From Burkholderiaceae bacterium (GTDB lineage: Bacteria > Pseudomonadota > Gammaproteobacteria > Burkholderiales > Burkholderiaceae), in the NCBI GenBank assembly GCA_023253905.1, contig JALREG010000418.1, positions 1 through 5,194 on the forward strand: a DNA stretch of 5,194 nt, read 5' to 3'. This document shows, one piece after another, positions 1 to 5,194 of this stretch. Within the stretch, counting starts at the first letter, position 1. The number at the start of each line of letters is the position of its first letter. The position numbers and the translations under genes were made by a program. The notes below the pieces were generated by a model. The model searched no databases, had not been told where the DNA came from, and saw only the letters and a program-made list of their open reading frames with translations.

Positions 1-42
1 GAGCATGAGCCGCCCCTTCAGCCAACTGGTCAGGGTCGCCAT
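1..42 (-). CDS. Possible 5' end of an unidentified gene downstream of lapB (partial)
   Basis: An open frame leaves the window at base 1. Starting from the ATG at 42-40 it reads MATLTSWLKGRLML, which is basic and hydrophobic like the start of a membrane-associated protein, but far too short to identify. That ATG has no properly spaced Shine-Dalgarno sequence, because AGG abuts it. A second in-frame ATG at 6-4 is preceded by AAGGGG with a 6-base spacer, so the true start may be there, leaving only two codons visible. It would be the next gene of the same transcription unit after lapB. The frame could also be chance, because other frames are open here as well. Confidence 0.3.
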   Translation of the reverse strand, partial: MATLTSWLKGRLML

Positions 43-116
43 CCTGCGCTGCGATCGCCGCCCCAGCACGGGACACCCCGGCCTGGCGGACTAAGCCATC
101 GGACGCCCCCGGCCCG

Positions 117-1304
117 TCAGGCCCGCTCGAGTTCCTCAGCGCGCTGCGGCGCGCACGACTCCCAGCGGCTACAGCCTGGGCACTGCCACGAGTACTGGCG
201 TGCTTTAAAGCCGCAGTGGGCGCACACATAGCGTGACTGACGCTGAGCCTGCGCCCGCAGCAGACCGCGCGTGAGCGCGAGTTCGTCGCGACGCGGTCCG
301 TCGGCCAGCGCGAGTTCGATGTCCAGCAACCGGTCCAGGCCCACCAGACTGGGGGCGCGCGCGAGCGCAGCCCGCCCCCATGCAACCGCCGCCTGTGCAC
401 CGTCCTGCTCCAGCCGCGACTCAAGGAGCACCAAAAACAGCTCGATCGAACGCTGCGACTCAAACTGAGCCTCAAGCGAGCCCAACGCGTCGTTCAACCG
501 GCCCAGTTTCTGATTCGCCTGCAACCAGGCCCGTGCGCCCAGCACAAACCACTCTGGCTGACGCACGCGCAAAGCCTCCCAGGCGGAGAGCGCTGCGTCG
601 GACTCGCCACGCGCCATCGCGAGCTCGGCCCGCATGAGCGATACCCGGGGGTGGTCCGGGCCCCATGCATAGGCCTCCGCGAGATGGCGCTCGGCCAGTG
701 CATAGCCCGCAGCATCCGCTGCAATCAGCGCCTTGGCTGCGAGCTCGCAATGAAAGTGAATGATTGCGCGCTTCGACCCACCCGCGCCCGCGCCATCGAC
801 AGGGAGCTGCGAGGCAAGCGAGATTGCGAGCGGCCAGTCGCGCACCAGCTCGGCGATTTCCAGACGATGCCGGAGCGCCTGGTCGGACCAGATTCCCGAT
901 TCAAGTCGGCCGAACGCATGATCGGCACGATCGAGCAGCCCCGCCTTGAGGAAATCGAGCCCGAGTTCGTACAGCGCCTGCTCACGCGCCTTCGCATCGA
1001 GATCAGCCCGATCGAGCAGGCTCTGATGAACACGGATCGCCCGGTCGTTTTCGCCCCGCTGGCGGAACAGTTTGCCAAGCGCGAAGTGCAGTTCGACCGT
1101 CTCGGGATCGACCCTCACCACATCGATGAACGCGTCGATCGCACGATCGGGCTGTTCACTCAGAAGGAAGTTCAGCCCGCGGAAATAACCCGCCGGCAGT
1201 TCGCCCTGCCCACTGCGGCCCGCTGCGGATTCATGCCGGGCGGCCAACCAGCCCAGCCCGAAAAAGAGCGGCAGCGCGAGCAGCCAGAGGAGTTCAAATT
1301 CCAA
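117..1304 (-). CDS. lapB: LapB (YciM), lipopolysaccharide assembly TPR protein with C-terminal rubredoxin-like metal site
   Basis: LapB is an inner-membrane scaffold on the cytoplasmic side. In E. coli it works with the FtsH protease to degrade LpxC and so limits lipopolysaccharide synthesis; the same role here is inferred. The protein is 395 residues against 389 in E. coli. Residues 4-22 form one N-terminal membrane helix ending in AARHE. A helical TPR region follows, including a GYFRGLNFLLSEQPDRAIDAF segment and LGKLFRQRGENDRAIRVHQ, both close to the E. coli protein. The C-terminus holds two CxxC pairs, C361/C364 and C375/C378 (CAHC and CPGC), the rubredoxin-like zinc or iron knuckle of the family. 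The start chosen is TTG at 1304, giving MEFELLWLL, the expected family N-terminus. An in-frame ATG at 1349 would add 15 unlikely residues and overlap lapA by 26 bases. The spacer after lapA is 19 bases and the ribosome binding site is poor (GGCGG at best), so expression probably relies on coupling to lapA. Confidence 0.93.
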   Translation of the reverse strand: MEFELLWLLALPLFFGLGWLAARHESAAGRSGQGELPAGYFRGLNFLLSEQPDRAIDAFIDVVRVDPETVELHFALGKLFRQRGENDRAIRVHQSLLDRADLDAKAREQALYELGLDFLKAGLLDRADHAFGRLESGIWSDQALRHRLEIAELVRDWPLAISLASQLPVDGAGAGGSKRAIIHFHCELAAKALIAADAAGYALAERHLAEAYAWGPDHPRVSLMRAELAMARGESDAALSAWEALRVRQPEWFVLGARAWLQANQKLGRLNDALGSLEAQFESQRSIELFLVLLESRLEQDGAQAAVAWGRAALARAPSLVGLDRLLDIELALADGPRRDELALTRGLLRAQAQRQSRYVCAHCGFKARQYSWQCPGCSRWESCAPQRAEELERA

Positions 1305-1323
1305 GGCGACAACCGCCGCCGAC

Positions 1324-1683
1324 CTAGACGCCCAGGGGCGGGGACGCACCGCCCGAGCCGCTCGGAGCCGCGGCAGCGCCCTCGACGCGGACGACAGGCT
1401 CCGAGGGTCCCGCAGCGGGGGTTCCCACAGGCCGACCGACAGCCTTCAATTCCTTGCGCAGCCCCGCGATCGCACGCCGTTGGCGAAAGAACGATGGAAT
1501 GCACGCAAAGAGACCCAAAAGCACACCGGCCGCCAGAAATGACAGCAGCACCACGACCAGCGGCGCACGCCAGGTTGCCTGCCCCGCGAAAAACCGCACC
1601 TCGACCGGCTCGGTATTGGACAGCGCAAAGGCAAGCGCCAGCACGAACAGCAGAATGTAGAAAATCCAGGAAAGAACGCGCAT
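1324..1683 (-). CDS. lapA: LapA (YciS), small inner-membrane protein, DUF1049 family
   Basis: The protein has 119 residues; E. coli LapA has 102. It shows the LapA layout: a first membrane helix at about residues 3-21, a short polar loop with the SNTEPVEVRFF motif typical of the family, a second helix at about 41-62, then a basic segment (RQRRAIAGLRKELKAV, about 67-82) likely to be cytoplasmic and partly coiled coil. The tail after residue 84 is rich in Ala, Gly, Pro and Ser and looks disordered; it is longer than in E. coli. LapA is encoded next to LapB in many proteobacteria and is thought to act with it in lipopolysaccharide assembly. The ATG at 1683 has AGGGG at 1697-1693 with a 9-base spacer. 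The gene lies 39 bases after ihfB. Confidence 0.9.
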   Translation of the reverse strand: MRVLSWIFYILLFVLALAFALSNTEPVEVRFFAGQATWRAPLVVVLLSFLAAGVLLGLFACIPSFFRQRRAIAGLRKELKAVGRPVGTPAAGPSEPVVRVEGAAAAPSGSGGASPPLGV

Positions 1684-1692
1684 CGGACCCGA

Positions 1693-1697
1693 CCCCT
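1693..1697 (-). promoter_or_regulatory. Ribosome binding site of lapA
   Basis: AGGGG lies 9 bases upstream of the lapA ATG on the minus strand. It supports the ATG at 1683 and is one of the better Shine-Dalgarno matches in this block. Confidence 0.5.
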
Positions 1698-1706
1698 GTC
1701 TTGAGA

Positions 1707-1723
1707 ACCGCAGACGTTGCGGT
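1707..1723 (-). other. Small intercistronic hairpin between ihfB and lapA
   Basis: The transcript reads ACCGCA-ACGTC-TGCGGT, a perfect 6-bp stem with a 5-base loop. It begins at the last base of the ihfB stop codon. It is followed by TTCTCAAG rather than a run of T, so it is not a convincing intrinsic terminator. It may protect or punctuate the message between ihfB and lapA, or be chance in GC-rich DNA. Confidence 0.3.
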
Positions 1724-2022
1724 CAGCCCTTCTCGCCGTTCAGACCGGCGTCGACGCGTTCACGCAATTCCTTGCCAGGCTTGAAGTGAGGCACGCGCTT
1801 ACCCGGCACCATCACTTTTTCACCCGACTTCGGATTACGCCCCACCCGCGGTGGCCGATGCGACAGCGCGAAACTGCCAAAGCCGCGGATCTCGATGCGA
1901 TGGCCGTCAACGAGCGTGCGCGCCATGGCCTCGAGAATCGTACGAACCGCGAACTCGGCGTCTTTCGCCACCAGCTGCGGGTAACGCTCAGCCAGACGGG
2001 CGATCAGTTCGGACCGCGTCAT
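1723..2022 (-). CDS. ihfB: Integration host factor beta subunit
   Basis: IhfB pairs with IhfA to form IHF, the nucleoid protein that bends DNA sharply at specific sites and supports transcription, replication and recombination. The protein has 99 residues against 94 in E. coli and aligns from [18 protein letters not shown] onward. Visible landmarks are the [10 protein letters not shown] motif with E44 and R46, matching the DNA-contacting residues of E. coli IhfB, the beta-arm [10 protein letters not shown] with the intercalating proline P64, and the C-terminal [14 protein letters not shown]. The ATG at 2022 is chosen by family length and alignment. The frame stays open upstream for 28 more codons, to a GTG at 2106 directly after the rpsA stop, but those residues do not resemble the family. 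The ribosome binding site is weak. The gene follows rpsA, as in E. coli, at 84 bases. Confidence 0.95.
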   Translation of the reverse strand: MTRSELIARLAERYPQLVAKDAEFAVRTILEAMARTLVDGHRIEIRGFGSFALSHRPPRVGRNPKSGEKVMVPGKRVPHFKPGKELRERVDAGLNGEKG

Positions 2023-2042
2023 CTGGCCGGGCGCGACCTGAT

Positions 2043-2065
2043 CGGAGGCGTCGTCGACGCCCCCG
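2043..2065 (-). other. Strong hairpin in the rpsA-ihfB spacer
   Basis: On the minus strand CGGGGGCGTC and GACGCCTCCG pair over 10 positions, nine Watson-Crick and one G-U, around a GAC loop. The stem ends 20 bases before the ihfB ATG. On the plus strand the wobble becomes an A-C mismatch, so pairing is better in the transcribed direction. There is no T-run after it, which argues against an intrinsic terminator. A role in mRNA processing, stability or translation of ihfB is inference. Confidence 0.45.
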
Positions 2066-2078
2066 TTCAGGCCACTTC

Positions 2079-2098
2079 GGGCATCTGCCTGCATGCCC
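2079..2098 (-). other. Second hairpin in the rpsA-ihfB spacer
   Basis: The minus strand reads GGGCAT, an 8-base loop, then ATGCCC, a perfect 6-bp stem starting 8 bases after the rpsA stop codon. With the stronger hairpin at 2043-2065 it makes a tandem structured spacer. It has no T-run. It could mark the 3' end of an rpsA message trimmed by exonucleases, but this is not shown by the sequence alone. Confidence 0.3.
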
Positions 2099-2106
2099 CG
2101 TACCAC

Positions 2107-3795
2107 TTACTCTTTTGAATTATCGAGCTTGGCCCGCAGCAACGCGCCGAGATTGGTCGTGCCGCTTGCCGCACCGCTTTCGGCGGCAATACGCTGCAGT
2201 GCCTCGGCCGTTTCGACGGTGTCCTTGGCCTTGATCGACAGGCTGATCGAGCGATTTTTCCGGTCAACGTTGATGACCATGGCCTCGACCTCATCGCCCT
2301 CTTTCAGGTGATTACGGGCGTCATCGACCCGGTCACGCGAAATTTCGGACGCCCGCAGGTAGCCCTCGACATCGCCCGACAGGCGGATGACCGCACCGCG
2401 CGGATCGACGCTCGCTACCGTACCCTTGACCAAAGCGCCCTTCTCGTTGGTGGCCGCGTAGTTGTTGAACGGATCACCCTCGAGCTGCTTGATACCCAGC
2501 GAAATACGCTCACGCTCGGTGTCGATCGCCAGCACCATGGCCTCAACCTCATCGCCCTTCTTGAAGTTGCGAACCGCTTCTTCGCCAGTCTGATGCCAGG
2601 AGAGATCCGACAGATGAACCAGACCGTCGATCCCACCGGGGAGTCCGATAAAGACGCCGAAGTCGGTGATCGACTTGATGGAGCCACGCACGCGATCGCC
2701 CTTGCGATGGTTGTCGGCGAACTCTTCCCAGGGGTTGGGACGGCACTGCTTCATACCGAGCGAAATGCGACGACGGTCTTCGTCGATCTCGAGCACCATG
2801 ACCTCGGTTTCGTCGCCCAACGCCACCCCCTTGCCGGGGTTGACGTTCTTGTTGGTCCAGTCCATTTCCGAAACGTGCACCAGACCCTCGATACCGGGCT
2901 CGATCTCGACGAACGAACCGTAGTCGGTGATGTTGGTGACCTTGCCGAACATGCGCGTGCCCTGCGGATAACGGCGGGCGATGCCCACCCAGGGATCGTC
3001 ACCCAGCTGCTTCACACCCAGTGAAACACGGTTCTTTTCCTGGTCGAACTTGAGCACCTTGGCGGTGATTTCCTGACCCACCTGCAGCACTTCAGAGGGA
3101 TGACGCACGCGACGCCATGCCATGTCGGTGATATGGAGCAGACCGTCGATGCCGCCGAGATCGATGAACGCGCCGTAGTCGGTGATGTTCTTGACTGAGC
3201 CGGTGACAATGGCGCCTTCGTGAAGCATCTCGAGAAGCTTTGCGCGCTCTTCGCCCTGGGTCAGTTCAAGGATGGCGCGACGCGACAGCACCACGTTATT
3301 GCGCTTGCGGTCGAGCTTGATGACTTTGAAATCGAGCGTTTTGCCTTCGAACGGCGTGGTGTCTTTGACCGGTCGCGTATCGATGAGCGAGCCGGGGAGG
3401 AACGCACGGATGCCGTTGGTCATGACGGTGAGGCCGCCCTTCACCTTGCCGGTGATGGTGCCCGATACCGGCTCGCCGGTTTCGAGGGACTTCTCCAGGC
3501 TCACCCACGCGGCGAGGCGCTTGGCGCGATCGCGCGACAGGCGGGTTTCGCCGTAGCCGTCTTCCAGGGAGTCGATCGCTACCGAGACGAAATCGCCTTC
3601 GGCCACGTCGATCTCGCCACGGTCGTTATGGAATTCTTCGATGGGGATGAAGCTTTCCGACTTCAGACCCGCATTGACGACCACATAGTTGTGGTCGATA
3701 CGCACCACCTCGGCGGTGATGACCTCGCCCTGGCGCATTTCCTGGCGCTTGAGCGACTCTTCAAACAGGTCGGCAAAACTTTCGGTAGTAGTCAA
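2107..3795 (-). CDS. rpsA: 30S ribosomal protein S1
   Basis: S1 binds mRNA at the 30S subunit and helps initiation on structured or weak-Shine-Dalgarno messages. The protein has 562 residues against 557 in E. coli. It opens with [14 protein letters not shown], the family N-terminus that anchors S1 to the ribosome through S2. Six S1 RNA-binding domains follow at roughly residues 20-88, 106-172, 190-260, 275-347, 362-434 and 449-518. Domains 3-5 carry the repeated ITDYG/ITDFG, GLLHI/GLVHL and RISLG-type signatures. The C-terminal [13 protein letters not shown] tail is typical of betaproteobacterial S1. The start is taken as TTG at 3795, with GGAAA at 3805-3801. No ATG gives the expected N-terminus: one at 3843 would add 16 residues, and one at 4002 would add 69 and run into cmk. 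S1 is known to repress its own mRNA in E. coli, and a weak ribosome binding site fits that here. Confidence 0.96.
   Translation of the reverse strand: MTTTESFADLFEESLKRQEMRQGEVITAEVVRIDHNYVVVNAGLKSESFIPIEEFHNDRGEIDVAEGDFVSVAIDSLEDGYGETRLSRDRAKRLAAWVSLEKSLETGEPVSGTITGKVKGGLTVMTNGIRAFLPGSLIDTRPVKDTTPFEGKTLDFKVIKLDRKRNNVVLSRRAILELTQGEERAKLLEMLHEGAIVTGSVKNITDYGAFIDLGGIDGLLHITDMAWRRVRHPSEVLQVGQEITAKVLKFDQEKNRVSLGVKQLGDDPWVGIARRYPQGTRMFGKVTNITDYGSFVEIEPGIEGLVHVSEMDWTNKNVNPGKGVALGDETEVMVLEIDEDRRRISLGMKQCRPNPWEEFADNHRKGDRVRGSIKSITDFGVFIGLPGGIDGLVHLSDLSWHQTGEEAVRNFKKGDEVEAMVLAIDTERERISLGIKQLEGDPFNNYAATNEKGALVKGTVASVDPRGAVIRLSGDVEGYLRASEISRDRVDDARNHLKEGDEVEAMVINVDRKNRSISLSIKAKDTVETAEALQRIAAESGAASGTTNLGALLRAKLDNSKE
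2918..3189. repeat. In-frame 17-bp direct repeat within rpsA S1 domains
   Basis: The same 17 bases occur at 2918-2934 and 3173-3189 (ccgtagtcggtgatgtt on the plus strand). They encode the NITDYG turn of successive S1 domains and lie 255 bases, or 85 codons, apart, the domain period. The repeat reflects the duplicated domains rather than an inserted element. Confidence 0.7.
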
Positions 3796-3800
3796 AATGA

Positions 3801-3805
3801 TTTCC
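3801..3805 (-). promoter_or_regulatory. Weak ribosome binding site of rpsA
   Basis: GGAAA lies 5 bases before the TTG at 3795, with GGA spaced 7 bases from it. It is the only purine-rich match near the homology-supported start and helps choose TTG. E. coli rpsA also lacks a strong Shine-Dalgarno sequence. Confidence 0.4.
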
Positions 3806-3930
3806 AGATGAAGCACGCCGAACAACCGTCCCGGGGCGGTCATCGGAAAACCGGTGACAACGGCCCCTGGTGCCCGCCGCGACACATCGCAGCGCACCCG
3901 GATCACGGCAACCCAGCGGAGTTGACGATT

Positions 3931-3948
3931 GACCGCCCGAGGACGGTC
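3931..3948 (-). other. Hairpin just after the cmk stop codon
   Basis: The transcript reads GACCGTC-CTCG-GGCGGTC, a 7-bp stem (one T-G wobble) closed by a four-base loop, starting 5 bases after the cmk stop. AATCGTCAACT follows, with no T-run, so it is unlikely to be an intrinsic terminator. It could be the first stem of the rpsA leader or a stabiliser of the upstream cmk message. Confidence 0.4.
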
Positions 3949-3953
3949 CCCTT

Positions 3954-4646
3954 TCAGGACTCTTGACGCGCAGTGCGCGTCGCAAGCCCGATGGCCGTCC
4001 ATCGATCAAGCACCGCCTGAACGGTTTGCAGCACCGTAAGCGGAGTGGAATCGAGGACAACCGCTCCTTCTGCGGCAACGAGCGGCGCGTGGGTTCGCCC
4101 GGCATCGCGGGCGTCACGCGCGCGCAGGTCGCGCAAAAGACCGTCGAGGTTAGCAGAAAACCCCTTTTCGATCAACTGTTTATAGCGCCGCTCGGCGCGC
4201 GCTTCAGCGCTTGCCGTAAGAAACACCTTGAGCGACGCGTCGGGGAACACGACACTCGCCATGTCGCGGCCATCGGCGACCAGTCCTGGCGCTTGCCGGA
4301 AATCACGCTGACGATCAAGCAAGGCCGCACGCAGCGCCCCCAGGACCGCGATCCGCGACGCCGCCTCGCCCACCGCTTCGGCTCGGATCACGTCGGTGAC
4401 CTCATCGCCCGCCAGCAAAATCCGGCCCCCGGAAAATTCAATCGGCAGGTTCACCGCCAGACGCGCCAATGCCGGCTCATCATCCAGCGCCACGCCTGCG
4501 CGCAGCGCGGCGAGCGCGGCCAGCCGGTAGAGCGCGCCAGAATCGAGGTAATGCCAACCGAGCGTCTCGGCCACGCGCTGTGCGACCGTGCCTTTGCCCG
4601 ACGCGGTGGGTCCGTCAATGGCGATGACCGGGACCACACCGGTCAT
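3954..4646 (-). CDS. cmk: Cytidylate kinase (CMP/dCMP kinase)
   Basis: Cmk is a cytosolic enzyme that transfers phosphate from ATP to CMP or dCMP, feeding CDP and dCDP to nucleotide pools and lipid synthesis. The protein has 230 residues, the usual length. The P-loop GPTASGKGT is at residues 12-20, the nucleotide-binding DSGALYR at 35-41, and DGRDM at 125-129, followed by VVFPDA. The lid region reads [13 protein letters not shown], with R177, D181 and R184 matching the conserved Arg-Asp-Arg set of the E. coli enzyme. After GRDM this protein has Ala-Ser where E. coli has Gly-Thr, a conservative change. The ATG at 4646 overlaps the aroA stop as ATGA, and the upstream purine match is weak (GAGA), so translation is probably coupled to aroA. 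The cmk-rpsA order is widely conserved in proteobacteria. Confidence 0.96.
   Translation of the reverse strand: MTGVVPVIAIDGPTASGKGTVAQRVAETLGWHYLDSGALYRLAALAALRAGVALDDEPALARLAVNLPIEFSGGRILLAGDEVTDVIRAEAVGEAASRIAVLGALRAALLDRQRDFRQAPGLVADGRDMASVVFPDASLKVFLTASAEARAERRYKQLIEKGFSANLDGLLRDLRARDARDAGRTHAPLVAAEGAVVLDSTPLTVLQTVQAVLDRWTAIGLATRTARQES
4624..4646 (-). other. Perfect inverted repeat at the cmk start codon
   Basis: ATGACCGG and CCGGTCAT are exact reverse complements separated by 7 bases. On the transcript the 5' arm begins with the cmk AUG itself and also contains the last bases of the aroA stop codon. A stem here would hide the start codon until a ribosome finishing aroA opened it. This function is inference; the repeat is seen directly. 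Confidence 0.45.
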
Positions 4647-5194
4647 GCGGCAATCTCGCGGATCGACAGGCCCGCACCCGCCGACAGCGCTACGAAGCCC
4701 GGAAACGAGGTGGCGACATTGAGCGTGTCATCGATACGGATCGGTCCGCCCGCGCGAAGTGCCGCCATCGCAAACGCCATCGCGATCCGGTGATCGCCAT
4801 GCGAGGCCACTGAGCCCGCCGAAAATACCGGGCCGGCGTGTTGGCCACGGCCCTCGATGATCATGCCATCGGGTGTGGCCTGTGCGTGAACCCCGAGGGC
4901 ACGCAGCCCGTCGGCCATCACCGCGATACGGTCAGACTCTTTCACCCGAAGCTCCTCTGCGCCGGTCACCACTGTGCGGCCATCCGCGCATGCGGCCGCC
5001 ACGAAAAGCACAGGGAATTCATCGATCGCAAGCGGCACCAGTTCGGGCGGCACCGCGATGCCGCGAAGCCGCGACGCGCGCACCCGCAGATCGGCCACCG
5101 GTTCGCCGCCCACCATGCGCTCGTTGATGCGCTCAATATCGGCGCCCATCAGCGCGAGGATGTCGAGCACGCCAGTGCGGGTGGGATTGACGCC
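4643..5194 (-). CDS. aroA: 3-phosphoshikimate 1-carboxyvinyltransferase (EPSP synthase), C-terminal part
   Basis: The enzyme joins phosphoenolpyruvate to shikimate 3-phosphate to make EPSP, the sixth step of the shikimate pathway and the target of glyphosate. Only the last 183 residues are in the window; the frame is open at the edge, beginning [13 protein letters not shown]. Counting visible residues, IDEFPVL (57-63) carries the catalytic Asp58, ELRVKESDR (81-89) carries Lys85, Glu86 and Arg89, and GDHRIAM (133-139) carries His135 and Arg136, matching the active-site set of the family. NVATSFPGF follows near the end. The [11 protein letters not shown] and IDEFPVL wording is closer to the Agrobacterium CP4-like and Pseudomonas-type enzymes than to E. 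coli AroA. I see no sign of a break. In some bacteria aroA is fused to tyrA upstream; that part lies outside the window. Confidence 0.95.
   Translation of the reverse strand, partial: GVNPTRTGVLDILALMGADIERINERMVGGEPVADLRVRASRLRGIAVPPELVPLAIDEFPVLFVAAACADGRTVVTGAEELRVKESDRIAVMADGLRALGVHAQATPDGMIIEGRGQHAGPVFSAGSVASHGDHRIAMAFAMAALRAGGPIRIDDTLNVATSFPGFVALSAGAGLSIREIAA

Larger units (their letters stand above)
3796..3953 (-). promoter_or_regulatory. rpsA leader between cmk and rpsA, possible autoregulatory region
   Basis: These 158 bases are the longest gap between confident genes. They hold a 7-bp hairpin just after the cmk stop (3931-3948) and an imperfect hairpin at 3839-3858 (8 positions with one C-A mismatch and a TTTT loop). 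A weak ribosome binding site sits at 3801-3805. TTGTCA at about 3860-3855 resembles a -35 box, but nothing like a -10 box follows at 16-18 bases, so I call no promoter. In E. coli the rpsA leader is folded and mediates S1 autocontrol; the same role here is inferred from position and structure. Confidence 0.4.

Noticed and set aside
2..94. Plus-strand frame open from the window edge to a TAA at 92-94
   Set aside because: It could be the end of a convergent gene, but its 30 residues match nothing I know, and other frames are equally open in this GC-rich stretch.
1..116. Transcription terminator after lapB
   Set aside because: The spacer is GC-rich but I find no stem followed by a T-run, so the transcript probably continues or ends by other means.
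651..1784. 377-codon plus-strand open frame opposite lapB and lapA
   Set aside because: It lies antisense to two well-supported genes, crosses their boundary and into ihfB, and its Arg/Pro/Ala-rich translation resembles no family. Long shadow frames are expected in GC-rich genes.
2119..2124. GATAAT, a -10-like box at the 3' end of rpsA that could serve ihfB
   Set aside because: It matches the sigma70 -10 consensus at 5 of 6, but no acceptable -35 box lies 16-18 bases upstream, and the bases encode the conserved S1 tail. E. coli ihfB does have its own promoter in this region, so it is not excluded.
2308..3966. Plus-strand open frames of 238 and 248 codons opposite rpsA
   Set aside because: They mirror the codon pattern of the S1 gene, which is supported along its whole length. 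No start signals or recognisable domains are seen.
3796..4002. N-terminal extension of S1 by 69 residues to an ATG inside cmk
   Set aside because: It overlaps cmk by 49 bases, shows no S1 similarity, and would give 631 residues where the family has about 557-570.
4170..4182. Near-consensus IHF binding site (GATCAACTGTTTA on the plus strand)
   Set aside because: Only the first W position of WATCAANNNNTTR is off, but it lies in cmk codons for the conserved YKQLIEKGF segment, so protein constraint explains it and it is far from a likely promoter.

Overview
The window is a compact, one-directional gene block, all on the minus strand and read from high to low coordinates: aroA (3' part) - cmk - rpsA - ihfB - lapA - lapB, then the possible start of one more gene at the low-coordinate edge. 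Base composition is GC-rich. The gene order, the IhfB and S1 sequences, and the S1 C-terminus (a [17 protein letters not shown] tail) fit a betaproteobacterium. A Rhodocyclales-like member is possible, but I cannot fix the order or genus from this sequence alone.

Layout. 5194-4643: C-terminal 183 residues of EPSP synthase. 4646-3954: cytidylate kinase, overlapping aroA by four bases (ATGA). 3953-3796: a 158-base leader with hairpins and no clear promoter. 3795-2107: ribosomal protein S1 with six S1 domains, probably initiated at TTG. 2106-2023: an 84-base spacer with two hairpins, one of them strong. 2022-1723: integration host factor beta subunit. 1722-1684: a short spacer with a small hairpin. 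1683-1324: the membrane protein LapA. 1304-117: LapB, probably also a TTG start. 116-1: spacer and a possible partial gene. No stretch longer than about 160 bases lacks a gene.

The block joins housekeeping functions: aromatic amino acid synthesis (AroA), pyrimidine nucleotide supply (Cmk), translation initiation (S1), nucleoid architecture (IHF) and control of lipopolysaccharide synthesis at the inner membrane (LapA/LapB). The arrangement is widely conserved, and I see no mobile element, CRISPR array, tRNA, rRNA or defence gene. The long plus-strand reading frames opposite lapB and rpsA look like GC-driven shadows.

I found no new biological system here. The points worth a second look are small and regulatory: a perfect inverted repeat that starts at the cmk start codon, a 10-bp hairpin in front of ihfB whose pairing is better on the transcribed strand, a structured rpsA leader with a weak ribosome binding site, and two probable TTG starts.
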